Source: Methylobacterium sp. Leaf465
GTDB taxonomy: Bacteria > Pseudomonadota > Alphaproteobacteria > Rhizobiales > Beijerinckiaceae
Assembly (NCBI RefSeq): GCF_001424705.1
Contig: NZ_LMRA01000005.1
Span: 50,549-114,548 of the forward strand
Reading direction: 5' to 3'
DNA: 64,000 nt
Positions 54,732 to 64,000 of the stretch are shown piece by piece. The notes beneath the pieces were generated by a model, which was not told the DNA's origin, ran no database searches, and saw nothing but the letters and a program-made list of their open reading frames with translations. Within the stretch, counting starts at the first letter, position 1, and each line of letters opens with the position of its first letter. The translations under genes and the position numbers were made by a program.

Positions 54732-56402
54732 ATGACGATCAAGGCGAAGATACTGATGTTCGTCCTGGCCTGCGGGGCGATCACCCTAGTGGTCGCTGGC
54801 GTCGGGATCGGTACCCTTTCGGCCTTCAACGCCGCGATGGTCGAGTCCCGGCAGGCGGCCCGCCGGGCCCTCGACGCGGCCAACGTCAACCGGCTCGTGA
54901 GCAACGTCGTCCTCGAATCCCGCGGCGTCTACGCCGCCAAGGACACGGCCGACGCGCAGAAATACGCCAACCGGATGCGGCAGAACCTGACGGCGATGAA
55001 CGACCTCCTCGCCGCCCTGGGCCGGCGGGTGCCCGAGGCGGAGCGCGCGCAGTTCGAGCGGGTCGTGCAGGGGGCCGCCACCTTCACCAGCCTGCGCCAG
55101 GAGATCGCCCGGGCGGGAACCGCGGTCGCCCCGAAGGCGGCGGCGGATCTCGGCTTCAACGAGGCCAACCGCGCCAACCGCCAGGCCTTCCAGGATTCCA
55201 TCGACGCCCTGGTGGCCGGCGGCCAGGCCCAGGTCACCGCCATCGATGCCGCGACCGACGCCCTCTACGACAGCCGCCTGACCCTGCTGATCGCCCTGGC
55301 GGCCGGCGGCACCCTGGCGAGCCTCGTGCTCGGCATCCTGATCGGGCACCGGCAGATCGCCGCGCCCCTCGCCCGGGTCGCCGCGGCGATCCGGCGCCTG
55401 TCGGAGGGCCAGCTCGACCTGCCGGCCGTCAAGCCGGGGCGCGACGAGATCGGCGCCATCTGGGCCAGCATGCAGGTCTTCGCCCGCTCCATGCGGGAGG
55501 CCGAGACCCTGCGGGCGACGCAGGACGAGGCCGCCGGGCTCGCCTCGACCCGCCGCCGCACCGATCGGACAGAGCTGGCCGACCGCTTCCAGGGCAGCGT
55601 GGGCGCCCTCGTGGGCGACCTCTCCGATGCCGCCGCCGCCATGGAGGAGACCGCCCGCTCGATGTCGGCCCAGGCCGAGCGCACCAACCGGCAATCGGCC
55701 GCGGTGATGCGCGCCGCCCAGGAGACAACGCAGAACGTCCAGGCCGTGGCCGCCGCCACGGAGGAACTCGCCGCCACCGCCAACGAGATCGGGCAGCAGG
55801 TCGGCCAGACCTCGGCGGCGGCCGCCAACGCCGTCGAGAGCAGCCGCCAGACCAACGCCCGCGTCGAGGCCCTCGCCGAGGGCGCCGCCCGCATCGGCGA
55901 CGTCGTCGCCCTGATCTCGAACATCGCCGGCCAGACCAACCTGCTGGCGCTCAACGCCACGATCGAGGCGGCGCGGGCCGGCGAGGCGGGCCGGGGCTTC
56001 GCCGTGGTCGCCACCGAGGTGAAGACCCTCGCGGCTCAGACCGCCAAGGCCACCGACGAGATCACGGCGCAGATCGGCATGATCCAGGCCGCCACCCGCG
56101 AGACCGTCGAGGCGATCCGCGAGATCGGCACGACCATCGGCAGCGTGCACAGCATCGCCCTCGGCGTCGCGGCGGCGGTGGAGGAGCAGCAGGTCGCCAC
56201 GCAGGAGATCGCCCGCAGCGTCAGCGACGCCGCCCGCGGCACCCATGACGTCACCGAGACGATGGCCGAGGTCCAGGGCGCGGCGGTGGAGGTGGGCGCC
56301 GGGGCGGCGCAGGTTCTCGCCTCGGCGGCGGAGCTCGCCCGCCGCTCCAGCGCTCTCGACGACGAGGTCACGCACTTCGTGGGGTCGATCCGCGCCGCCT
56401 GA
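54732..56402 (+). CDS. Methyl-accepting chemotaxis protein
   Basis: About 556 residues. TM1 is near 4-30 ([21 protein letters not shown]), followed by a four-helix periplasmic sensor and TM2 near 185 ([23 protein letters not shown]). Then come HAMP ([25 protein letters not shown]) and a long signalling coiled coil. Its hairpin tip [35 protein letters not shown] is the canonical CheA/CheW contact. Ligand unknown. An in-frame ATG at 54705 is the alternative start. It sits unexpectedly between hslV and hslU. Confidence 0.93.
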   Translation: MTIKAKILMFVLACGAITLVVAGVGIGTLSAFNAAMVESRQAARRALDAANVNRLVSNVVLESRGVYAAKDTADAQKYANRMRQNLTAMNDLLAALGRRVPEAERAQFERVVQGAATFTSLRQEIARAGTAVAPKAAADLGFNEANRANRQAFQDSIDALVAGGQAQVTAIDAATDALYDSRLTLLIALAAGGTLASLVLGILIGHRQIAAPLARVAAAIRRLSEGQLDLPAVKPGRDEIGAIWASMQVFARSMREAETLRATQDEAAGLASTRRRTDRTELADRFQGSVGALVGDLSDAAAAMEETARSMSAQAERTNRQSAAVMRAAQETTQNVQAVAAATEELAATANEIGQQVGQTSAAAANAVESSRQTNARVEALAEGAARIGDVVALISNIAGQTNLLALNATIEAARAGEAGRGFAVVATEVKTLAAQTAKATDEITAQIGMIQAATRETVEAIREIGTTIGSVHSIALGVAAAVEEQQVATQEIARSVSDAARGTHDVTETMAEVQGAAVEVGAGAAQVLASAAELARRSSALDDEVTHFVGSIRAA

Positions 56403-56531
56403 GACACGGGACCGTCTGGAAAGGGCGGGGCGGCGCGCTTAAGTCGGGGACGTGCGTCGCCCAGCCCCCTGTCCCGCCCGACGCGGCATCGCCCTCGCCC
56501 TGTGCGGGGCGACCCACCGCGAGGTTCCGTC

Positions 56532-57601
56532 GTGATCACCACCGACCACCTCCGCCGCGCCGTGGCCGAGGGCATCATCACCGAGATCCAGGCCGCCTCC
56601 CTCGATCGTCTGGCGCGGGCGAACCCGGGGCCGGACACCGGCCTCGACGCGCCGCGCGACGACGAGCGCCTGCGCTTCGTCTCGGGCTTCGCCGACATCT
56701 TCGTCACCCTCGGGCTGTTCCTATTCCTCGGCGCCTGCGCGCATTTCGGCCTGTCGGCCCTCGGCCCTGCGCCCGGCTACCCCCTGATCGCCGCCCTCGC
56801 CTGGGGGCTCGCCGAATTCTTCACCCGCCGGCGCCGCATGGCTCTGCCCAGCATCGTTCTGCTGGTCCTCTTCGCCCTCGCGGTGCAGTCGTCGGCGGCC
56901 TTCGGACTCGCCGGTGCGGGGACGACAGGGGCGAGCTGGCCGACCCTGTTCGACCTGATGGCGACCGACCGCCTGGGCCCAGGCCCGCTGATCGGCAGCG
57001 GGCTGGCGACCCTCGGGCTGGTGACCCTGCATTACCGACGCTTCGCCGTGCCGATCACCGTGGCGGCGGGCGCGGCCGCCCTCTGCGCCGTGCTGCTCGG
57101 CCTCCTGCTCGTCGTGGCGCCGGACCTGACCCTGGCGGCGCGCAACGCCCTGTTCATCGCCGCCGGCCTCGGCGTCTTCGCCCTGGCGATGCGCTTCGAC
57201 CTGTCCGACCCGGCCCGCGTCACCCGGCGCACCGACATCGCCTTCTGGCTGCATCTCCTGGCCGCCCCCCTGATCGTGCATCCGATCCTCGGCACCCTGA
57301 CGGCCGGCGGCGGACAGGCCGCGACCCTCGGCGTGCTGGCGATCGTGCTCGGCCTCGCGGGCATCGCGCTCGCGGTGGACCGGCGCGCGCTGCTGGTCTC
57401 GGGCCTCGTCTATGCCGGGATCGCCCTCGGGTCCCTGGTCCGGGAGGCCGGGTTCGCCGGCAGCACGATCCCGCTGAGCCTCCTCACCCTCGGGGCCTTC
57501 ATCCTGGCGCTCAGCGCCGGGTGGCACCCGTTGCGCGCCGCCCTGCTGCGCGCCATCCCCCGCCCCCTGGCAGCCCGGCTGCCGCATCCGATCGGAGCGT
57601 G

Positions 57602-57602
<1 letters not shown>
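56532..57602 (+). CDS. DUF2157/DUF4401-like membrane protein
   Basis: 356-residue protein. A short cytosolic N-domain (residues 1-55, [24 protein letters not shown]) is followed by about ten hydrophobic helices, the layout of DUF2157-type membrane proteins. Function unknown. The GTG at 56532 has GAGG nine bases upstream. Its TGA shares an A with the hslU ATG (TGATG at 57600-57604), so the two are coupled. Confidence 0.78.
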
Positions 57603-58915
<1,313 letters not shown>

Positions 58916-59127
58916 GTCGGGTCGCCGCCCGGACCGCAGACGCGGCCCGGCGGCGCCGGAGGGTCCCGGACCTGCCCCGGGGTGCGTTGCGCCCGTGGAC
59001 CGGGCCGGCTGGTGGGGCGCCCGTCACGGGATGGCCGGCGGCCTTCGTCTCCGCGAGGCGCCGAAGGCGGGCCCCGGATGAATCGCCGTGACGGGGTGCC
59101 CAGCCGCGGCGGTGGCCCCGGACCGCG

Positions 59128-60204
59128 TCAGGCTTCCCAGACCTGGCCCGGCCGCATGGCGAGGAAGCGCTCCGGGGCGAGGCCCTGCGCGGCGCAGGCT
59201 TCCGCCAAGGCGTCCACCGGCTGCTCGATGCCCTCGTCGGTGAGCTGGAAGGTCCCCCAGTGGTGGCCGAGCATCTGGTCGGCTCCGAGGAGCAGCCCCG
59301 CCTCGACGGCCTCGCCCGGGTCCATGTGCTGGTCCTTCATGAACCAGCGCGGCTCGTAGGCCCCGATCGGCAGGGTGGCGAGGCGCGGCGGCCCGAAGCG
59401 GGCGCGGGCTTCCCGGAAGGTCGCCCCGTCGCGGAGGCCCGTGTCGCCCGAATGGTAGTGCACGCCCGCCGGGGTCGTCAGGACGAAGGAGCACCACAGG
59501 GCCATGCGCCGGTCGTTGAGGCCGCGGGCCGACCAGTGATGGGCGGGGGTGACGTGGAGGGTCAGGCCGCCGCCGAGATCCACCGACTCGCCCCAGTCGC
59601 GGGTCTCCACGTGCATGGTGTCGTCGTAGGCGCGCAGGATCGCCTCGTTGCCGAGCGGCGCCAGGACCAGCGGCTGATGCGCCTGCCAGATCCGTGCGAC
59701 CGTCGCCCCGTCGAGATGGTCGTAGTGGTTGTGGGTGATCAGCACCGCGTCGATCGGGGGCAGGTCGGCGAAGGCGATCCCCGGCGGGTTCACCCGCTTG
59801 GGGCCGGCGAATGCCACCGGGCTCGCCCGGCGGGCATAGACGGGATCCACCAGGATGTTGCGGCCGGCGACCTGGAACAGGTAGCTCGCATGCCCGATCA
59901 GGGTGACGCGCAGGCCCGAGACCCGCTCCGGCGGCACCTCGGCGGCGTAGGGGCTTGGGTGGAAGGCCGGCCAGGCCTGGCGCAGGGGGCTGTCGACCCC
60001 GCGCCGGGAGCGCCAGCGGGCGATGTCGGCCAGCGTCTTGTCCGGCGGCTGGTCCGGGCTGTGGAAGCGGACCCCGTCGAAATGGTCGCTGCGCGGCCCG
60101 CGATAGTAGGGATTGCGCCCGCGCTTGTGGGCGGCATAGCCGACCCCGCCGAGCGTCATCACCGTGGCGGCGCTCAACGCCTTGATCAGACTGTGCCGTT
60201 TCAT
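59128..60204 (-). CDS. NAPE-PLD-like metallo-beta-lactamase-fold hydrolase
   Basis: 358-residue protein with an N-terminal hydrophobic segment (LIKALSAATVMTLGGVGYAAH), likely a membrane anchor or signal. The MBL metal motif is HNHYDHLD in LITHNHYDHLDGATV, with AHHWSARGLNDR, HSGDTGL and GHHWGTFQLTDE supplying other ligands. This is the pattern of the N-acylphosphatidylethanolamine phospholipase D/UlaG-like group. It may hydrolyse phospholipids or related esters. It lies 79 bp downstream of the Rieske gene, so they may be co-transcribed. Confidence 0.9.
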   Translation of the reverse strand: MKRHSLIKALSAATVMTLGGVGYAAHKRGRNPYYRGPRSDHFDGVRFHSPDQPPDKTLADIARWRSRRGVDSPLRQAWPAFHPSPYAAEVPPERVSGLRVTLIGHASYLFQVAGRNILVDPVYARRASPVAFAGPKRVNPPGIAFADLPPIDAVLITHNHYDHLDGATVARIWQAHQPLVLAPLGNEAILRAYDDTMHVETRDWGESVDLGGGLTLHVTPAHHWSARGLNDRRMALWCSFVLTTPAGVHYHSGDTGLRDGATFREARARFGPPRLATLPIGAYEPRWFMKDQHMDPGEAVEAGLLLGADQMLGHHWGTFQLTDEGIEQPVDALAEACAAQGLAPERFLAMRPGQVWEA

Positions 60205-60283
60205 GGATCCGAGATGGCGGCTGCGGCGCGCCGATCAAGCGCCGCGGCCACGCATCGCAGGTCGATGCGGGGGTCCCGGCCGA

Positions 60284-61369
60284 TCACGAGCGCCAGCGCA
60301 GCTCCTGCGTGGCCAGGGGATTGGCGAAGGGCCGCCCCTCCCGGGCCGCCTGCAGGGCCTCGCGCTTGAGGCGGAAGTACCATTGCGACGGGAGGTCGCC
60401 CTGGCCGAACAGCACCATGGTCGGCTTGCGGTCGAGGCCGGCCTGGGCGTGCTGGAGCACCTGCTGGTCCTGGGTGAGGAACTGGCGCATCAGCGGGCGG
60501 GCCAGGGGCTTGAGGAGATTCAGCGCCGGCATGTTCCAGTAGAGGGCGTTGGTGAGCATCGTCCGGTTCTGGGTCAGGGGCGTGGCGAAGGTGTAGTTCG
60601 CCACCCGCTTCGCCCCGGCCTCGATCCGCTCCAGCCGCACGCCGGGAAGGCGGAACTCGATCTCCACCGCGGGTACGCCGCCCAGGAGCCGGTAGACCGG
60701 CGAGCTCGTCGTGGTGGCGTGGCTCGTCATAGTGAAGCCGTGCGGGGTCGGCGTGAAGGTCTTCACCTTCTCCCGCAGCTCCTTCGAAGGCCGGAACCAC
60801 CAGGAATCGTGCACGAAGGCGACGTGGCCGGGATCGACGAGACTGAGCGTCGTCAGGTCGAAGGAGGCCTCGACCACGAGTTCGACCACCAGAGAGCCGG
60901 CCGCCGTGAAGCCGAGGTCCGGCAGCGCCGCCGGGGGCGAGCCGGTCTCCGGCCCGAGATACGGATTGACCCAGGCGAAGCCCGCGCTCTCGCGGATGGG
61001 AAAGCGCTGCACCGCGATGCGCGTGAAATCGGCCGTATCCGAGGCCGAGAGGGTCGGCACGTCGCGACAGCGCCCGTCGGTGCCGAAGCGCCAGCCGTGG
61101 AACGGACAGGTCAGTTCGCCGCCGTCGAAGCGGCCCTTCGACAGGGCCATGCCGCGATGGGGACAGCGGTCGCGCAGGGCGAAGGGGGCGCCGGAGGCCT
61201 CGCGGCCCAGGACGATCTGCTCGCCGTTGAGCTCCACGGCGCGCAGGGCCCCCGCCTTCAGGGACTCGGACCGGCCGACGCAGTACCAGGCGTCGGGCAA
61301 GGGCTGGCGCATGGCGTCCGGGTCGAGCGCCGCCTCGTCGGGCGCCGGCATCCGCAGGGCTGTGGACAT
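60284..61369 (-). CDS. Rieske-type non-haem iron oxygenase
   Basis: 361-residue oxygenase. The Rieske 2Fe-2S site is Cys69-His71 and Cys88-His91 (RCPHRGMALSKG, LTCPFHGW). The mononuclear iron ligands are probably His182 and His187 in DPGHVAFVHDSWW. This pattern fits the VanA/PaO-like oxygenases (O-demethylases, sterol or chlorophyll-derivative oxygenases). It needs a separate reductase, which is not in the window. Substrate unknown. Confidence 0.9.
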   Translation of the reverse strand: MSTALRMPAPDEAALDPDAMRQPLPDAWYCVGRSESLKAGALRAVELNGEQIVLGREASGAPFALRDRCPHRGMALSKGRFDGGELTCPFHGWRFGTDGRCRDVPTLSASDTADFTRIAVQRFPIRESAGFAWVNPYLGPETGSPPAALPDLGFTAAGSLVVELVVEASFDLTTLSLVDPGHVAFVHDSWWFRPSKELREKVKTFTPTPHGFTMTSHATTTSSPVYRLLGGVPAVEIEFRLPGVRLERIEAGAKRVANYTFATPLTQNRTMLTNALYWNMPALNLLKPLARPLMRQFLTQDQQVLQHAQAGLDRKPTMVLFGQGDLPSQWYFRLKREALQAAREGRPFANPLATQELRWRS

Positions 61370-61535
61370 GGAGGGGAGCGGGTCCGTGGCCGGTGGGCGC
61401 GGACACGAGGTCAGTGCCGCGCCGCACGAGGGGAAGGCCGGAACCTTTAGACCGCCGGCGGGGCCGAGGCCAGCCGCCCCCTGCGGCTCCGGGGACCCTT
61501 CCCAAGGGAGCGGCGGAAGGGCGCGGGCGCAGGCC

Positions 61536-61564
61536 TTTTCAAACCGGAAGGGGCTGACTAACTT
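61536..61564 (+). promoter_or_regulatory. Weak candidate promoter of the rreB-like unit
   Basis: TTTTCA (61536-61541), 17-bp spacer, TAACTT (61559-61564). The predicted start near 61571 would place the RNA 5' end about 13 nt before the extended Shine-Dalgarno. Both hexamers deviate from consensus. Confidence 0.35.
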
Positions 61565-61583
61565 CGGCTCACCCGCAACGAAC

Positions 61584-61600
61584 GAAAGGAGGTGATCCAG
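61584..61600 (+). promoter_or_regulatory. 17-nt extended Shine-Dalgarno
   Basis: GAAAGGAGGTGATCCAG is perfectly complementary to the 16S rRNA 3' end (CTGGATCACCTCCTTTC). Its last G is the first base of the GTG start codon. The core AGGAGG lies seven bases before the start. Normal ribosome sites in this window pair over four to nine bases. Confidence 0.9.
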
Positions 61601-61671
61601 TGTCTCATTGTCATCAGCCGCTCACCCCGGCCACCCGGACCTGGACCGTCGCCTCCGGCGCAGCCTTCTAG
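61600..61671 (+). CDS. 23-residue small ORF, rreB/rreR-like
   Basis: GTG start and 23 codons (MSHCHQPLTP...ASGAAF), then TAG at 61669. It lies immediately after the 17-nt anti-16S ribosome site and is followed 51 bp later by a strong hairpin. The architecture (extended Shine-Dalgarno, GTG start, tiny peptide, mRNA of about 180 nt) matches what is described for rreB of Bradyrhizobiaceae and rreR of the Rhodobacter lineage. Those mRNAs bind 30S subunits strongly but are translated weakly. The peptide itself shows no domain and differs in length from those. Its role may lie in the RNA-ribosome contact rather than in the peptide. Confidence 0.7.
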   Translation: MSHCHQPLTPATRTWTVASGAAF

Positions 61672-61722
61672 CGCTCGACGCGAACGTGAGAGTTCCGGCC
61701 GGACAAGAGCGGTTCGGCAATG

Positions 61723-61752
61723 GAAGGGCCGCCCCTCACGGGGCGGCCCTTC
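61723..61752. terminator. Strong hairpin terminator, probably bidirectional
   Basis: A perfect 13-pair stem (61723-61735 with 61740-61752, GAAGGGCCGCCCC) closes a four-base loop. It would end the rightward rreB-like transcript and also lies just past the stop of the leftward coiled-coil gene. There is no long T run, only the short stretches TTCGCTGTTTC rightwards and TTCC leftwards. Confidence 0.75.
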
Positions 61753-61787
61753 GCTGTTTCAGGGTGAGGGCGTCGGGGGCGCCGGCC

Positions 61788-62360
61788 TCAGAGGCCGTTG
61801 CGCTTCTGGAAGATGGGCTGCGCCAGCGCCTCGGCCCGGGCGGCCCAGAGGTCGCGCTCGCTGCGCATCTCTGAGAGCTGCGCGGCCTCGTCCGCGCTCC
61901 TGGCCCGGAGGTCGCGGACCTCCTTCTCGAGTTCGCCCTGGGACGCGCTGAGCCGGTCGCGCTCGCGGCGCGCCTCTTCGAACTCCTGCATCTCGGCTTC
62001 GACATGGGCGCGCAGGTTGCGCAGCTCGCGGGCGATGACGCCCTGGAGCGCGTCGTAGCGGTCGTTCTCGACCTTGAGCTTGGCCTTCAGCATGATGTTC
62101 TCGGCCATGAGGTCCGAGAGGTCGCCCTCGGCGGCCTCCGCCGGGGCGGGGGCCGGCGTCACGACCCGCGGCGTCCAGGTCTTGGTCGGCTCGGCGGCCC
62201 GGGCCTCGTCCGCCAGCGGGGCCGGAGCGACGGTCGGCTGCGGCTCGGCGCCCGCCGGATGGGTCGCGGCTTTCATCGCCGCCAGCCAATCGCGCAGCGG
62301 ACCGGGCTGCGGACGGGTTGCCGTTTCGTACGGGGCGGGGTGACGGGCTGCTTCGGACAT
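61788..62360 (-). CDS. Coiled-coil protein of unknown function
   Basis: 190-residue protein. Residues 1-85 are Pro/Ala/Thr-rich and disordered. Residues 95-180 form one long charged coiled coil (SDLMAENIMLKAKLKVENDRYDALQ..., EAEMQEFEEARRERDRLSASQGELEKEVRDLRARS). There is no signal peptide or membrane segment. It may be a scaffold or partner-binding protein. The start at MSEAARHPAP (62360) has GAGGA eight bases upstream. The family is not recognised. Confidence 0.7.
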   Translation of the reverse strand: MSEAARHPAPYETATRPQPGPLRDWLAAMKAATHPAGAEPQPTVAPAPLADEARAAEPTKTWTPRVVTPAPAPAEAAEGDLSDLMAENIMLKAKLKVENDRYDALQGVIARELRNLRAHVEAEMQEFEEARRERDRLSASQGELEKEVRDLRARSADEAAQLSEMRSERDLWAARAEALAQPIFQKRNGL

Positions 62361-62543
62361 CGGCTGATCCTCGACTCTTGAGACGCATCCGATCAAAACA
62401 TGCTTAACGAACCGTAAAGAGCCGCGACGTCAGGGTGTCGCCGGGGTCTCTCGAGGCCCCGCATGCAGACCTCGCCGTCGCGAAGGCCGTGCCCACGCAG
62501 TCCCTGTCCAGAAACGACGTCCTCCTCAAGGATCGCAGTGCCT

Positions 62544-63332
62544 ATGACGCGCGAACATCCCGAAGCCCTCGAGTCCCCGCATCTCGCCGGCCTCCCGGGC
62601 ATTCGGCACGCCTTCTTCACCCGGCGCGGCGGCGTCTCGGAGGGCATCTACGCCGCGCTCAACGGCGGCCTCGGCTCGAACGATGCGCCCGACCACGTGG
62701 GCGAGAACCGCCGCCGCATGAGCCGTCACCTGGACGTCCCGGCGGACGCCCTCGTCAGCCTGTACCAGGTCCACTCGCCCGACGTGGTGGTGGTGGAGGG
62801 TCCGATCGCCCTGGCCGATCGCCCCAAGGCCGACGGGATGGTGACACGGGTCCCCGGCCTCGCCCTCGGGATCGCCACGGCCGATTGCGGGCCGATCCTG
62901 TTCGCCGATCCGGAGAACCGCGTCGTGGGGGCGGCGCATGCGGGCTGGAAGGGCGCCCTGGGCGGCGTGATCGACCGGACCCTCGCGGCGATGGAGGGCC
63001 TCGGCGCCGCGCGCGACCGCATCGTCGCGGTCCTCGGCCCGACGATCGCGCAGACCTCCTACGAGGTCGGGCCCGACTTCATCGCACGATTCCGGGCGGA
63101 CGCCCCCGGCTTCGAGCGCTTCCTTGGTCCCGGAGCACGGGAGGCTCATGCTCAGTTCGACCTGCCGGGCTTCATCCTGGCGCGCCTCGCGCAGGCTGGG
63201 GTCACCCGGGCGAGCGATCTCGGGTGCTGCACCTACGCGGATCCCGACCGATTCTACAGCTACCGCCGGACCACCCATCGCGGCGAAGGGGATTATGGCC
63301 GCCTGATCTCCGCGATCGCGCTGTCCCCGTAG
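62544..63332 (+). CDS. pgeF: Peptidoglycan-editing purine nucleosidase-like protein PgeF
   Basis: 262-residue YfiH/LACC1-type (polyphenol-oxidase-family) protein. The metal-site residues His77 (LYQVHSPDVV), Cys115 (TADCGPILF) and His132 (AAHAGWKGALGG) are present, plus FFTRRGGVSEGIYAALNGG at the N-terminus. Family members are zinc purine-nucleoside phosphorylase/deaminase enzymes, and PgeF also helps keep L-Ala in the first peptidoglycan position. The ATG at 62544 is set by homology. It is the last complete gene before the barrel gene. Confidence 0.93.
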   Translation: MTREHPEALESPHLAGLPGIRHAFFTRRGGVSEGIYAALNGGLGSNDAPDHVGENRRRMSRHLDVPADALVSLYQVHSPDVVVVEGPIALADRPKADGMVTRVPGLALGIATADCGPILFADPENRVVGAAHAGWKGALGGVIDRTLAAMEGLGAARDRIVAVLGPTIAQTSYEVGPDFIARFRADAPGFERFLGPGAREAHAQFDLPGFILARLAQAGVTRASDLGCCTYADPDRFYSYRRTTHRGEGDYGRLISAIALSP

Positions 63333-63545
63333 GCTCCCCAGCCCCTGCGACACTTTGTCAAAGAGGGGTGAGGAAAAAAGCGTGGCCGTACGCGAACCTT
63401 GGCCATTGATGCGCGTTCGGTGTTCACGGAGTGGGTGAGAATAAGACGAGTACCGCCACAAAGGGGCCGCGTTCGCTGCGGCTGGCGTGATCGTAACGCA
63501 ACAGCTTCTCGCACGCTGCTGGCTTAAAGACGGGGAACTGCAGCG

Positions 63546-63570
63546 GACGCCACCCGTAAGAGTGGCGCCG
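63546..63570 (+). promoter_or_regulatory. 5'-leader hairpin before the outer-membrane barrel gene
   Basis: GACGCCAC-N9-GTGGCGCC forms an eight-pair stem with one mismatch, about 27 bases before the ATG. It is likely in the mRNA leader and may stabilise the transcript, as is common for abundant outer-membrane protein mRNAs. Confidence 0.45.
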
Positions 63571-63596
63571 GTGCGTAACGGTTAGAGGACCAGATC

Positions 63597-64000
63597 ATGA
63601 AATCCTTCCTTCGCAGCGCCACCGCGCTCGCCGGCATCGCGATCGCCGGCTCCGCCTTCGCCGCCGACCTCCCGCGTCGTCAGGCTCCCCCGCCGGTGTT
63701 CGTGCCGGTGCCGGTGTTCACCTGGACCGGCTTCTACGCCGGTTTCAACGCCGGTTACGGCTTCGACGCTTCCAGCAACAACCAGCCGACCGTCATCGGC
63801 GTGAACGGCGCCAGCACCCTGGTCCTGCCGGGCACCACCGCCGCCATCGCCTTCAGCAACGGCCAGAGCAACGACGGCTTCGTCGGCGGTGGTCAGGTCG
63901 GCTACAACTACCAGTTCACCCCGGGCTCCGGTGTCGTGATCGGTGTCGAGGCCGACGCCCAGTACGTCGACTTCGGTCGTGAGCGGAACCGCTTCTCGGC
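63597..64000 (+). CDS. Outer-membrane beta-barrel protein, N-terminal part
   Basis: The visible 134 residues start with a Sec signal (SFLRSATALAGIAIAGSAFA, cleaved before ADLP). A Pro/Val-rich linker follows, then FTWTGFYAGFNAGYGFD, the classic first strand of Omp25/Omp31-type barrels of Hyphomicrobiales. The second motif GFVGGGQVGYNYQFTPGSGVVIGVEADAQYVDF is the next strand pair. The codons used (ggt, gtc, aac, ccg) and the conserved leader suggest high expression. The gene continues past the window end. Confidence 0.92.
   Translation, partial: MKSFLRSATALAGIAIAGSAFAADLPRRQAPPPVFVPVPVFTWTGFYAGFNAGYGFDASSNNQPTVIGVNGASTLVLPGTTAAIAFSNGQSNDGFVGGGQVGYNYQFTPGSGVVIGVEADAQYVDFGRERNRFS

Noticed and set aside
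61584..61602. Possible remnant of a 16S rRNA gene 3' end on the minus strand
   Set aside because: Only 17 bases match and the flanks do not resemble 16S rRNA or a spacer. The match sits at the correct distance from a start codon on the plus strand, which fits a ribosome site better.
63534..63558. GGAAC-N16-CGTA resembling an EcfG promoter before the outer-membrane barrel gene
   Set aside because: One mismatch in the four-base -10 element, and it overlaps the leader hairpin; not strong enough to list as a promoter.

Overview
The window is about 64 kb of very GC-rich DNA from an alphaproteobacterium of the order Hyphomicrobiales, most likely a Methylobacterium or Methylorubrum relative. The indications are the fumC-DUF4169-RHH block beside an alpha-type SspB, the hslV-hslU locus, a CIRCE-controlled groESL, a general-stress (EcfG-type) promoter in front of dps, the dispersed palindromic intergenic repeats, and an extended-Shine-Dalgarno small gene of the rreB type known from alphaproteobacteria. 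The genus is inferred; no rRNA or marker search was possible. The window is cut at both ends: folA on the left, an outer-membrane barrel gene on the right.

1-16.6 kb is mainly housekeeping. It holds thyA-folA, a CPBP protease, the ClpXP adaptor SspB, a cytochrome P450, fumC with its small DUF4169 and ribbon-helix-helix partners, an AraC regulator divergent from a Tat-exported metallo-beta-lactamase-fold hydrolase, two of the three glycolate oxidase subunits (glcE, glcF), a polysaccharide flippase, corA, and groES-groEL under a sigma-32-like promoter plus CIRCE.

17-31 kb is an accessory, stress-flavoured stretch. It holds a 2-oxoglutarate/Fe(II) oxygenase, an SbmA/YddA-like ABC exporter, lrgAB, a TerB-domain protein, tRNA-Thr(CGT), msrA, a gene-poor segment at 22.5-24.1 kb, a small TonB-C protein, a complete arsenic locus (arsR-arsC-arsB divergent from arsH), an alpha/beta hydrolase and dps.

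31.4-46.5 kb is an exopolysaccharide cluster. It contains two GT4 glycosyltransferases, a WecG/TagA-type glycosyltransferase, a polysaccharide deacetylase, a FemAB-like acyltransferase, a flippase, an O-antigen ligase/polymerase, a Wzz/BY-kinase-like co-polymerase with a degenerate ATPase site, a UDP-glucuronate decarboxylase and a secreted beta-helix protein. An AraC-family gene inside the cluster is interrupted by one in-frame TAG.

47-64 kb returns to core functions: a lipid/drug ABC exporter, trmL, a PspA-like protein, a YiaA/B protein, hemF, a SUFU-domain protein, a RecD-like helicase, a GFA-family protein, hslV and hslU split by a chemoreceptor and a DUF2157 membrane protein, a NAPE-PLD-like hydrolase, a Rieske oxygenase, a coiled-coil protein, pgeF and the partial barrel. 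Between the Rieske gene and the coiled-coil gene lies a compact unit: a 17-nt perfect complement of the 16S rRNA 3' end, a 23-codon GTG-start ORF and a strong hairpin terminator. This is the most unusual element in the window.
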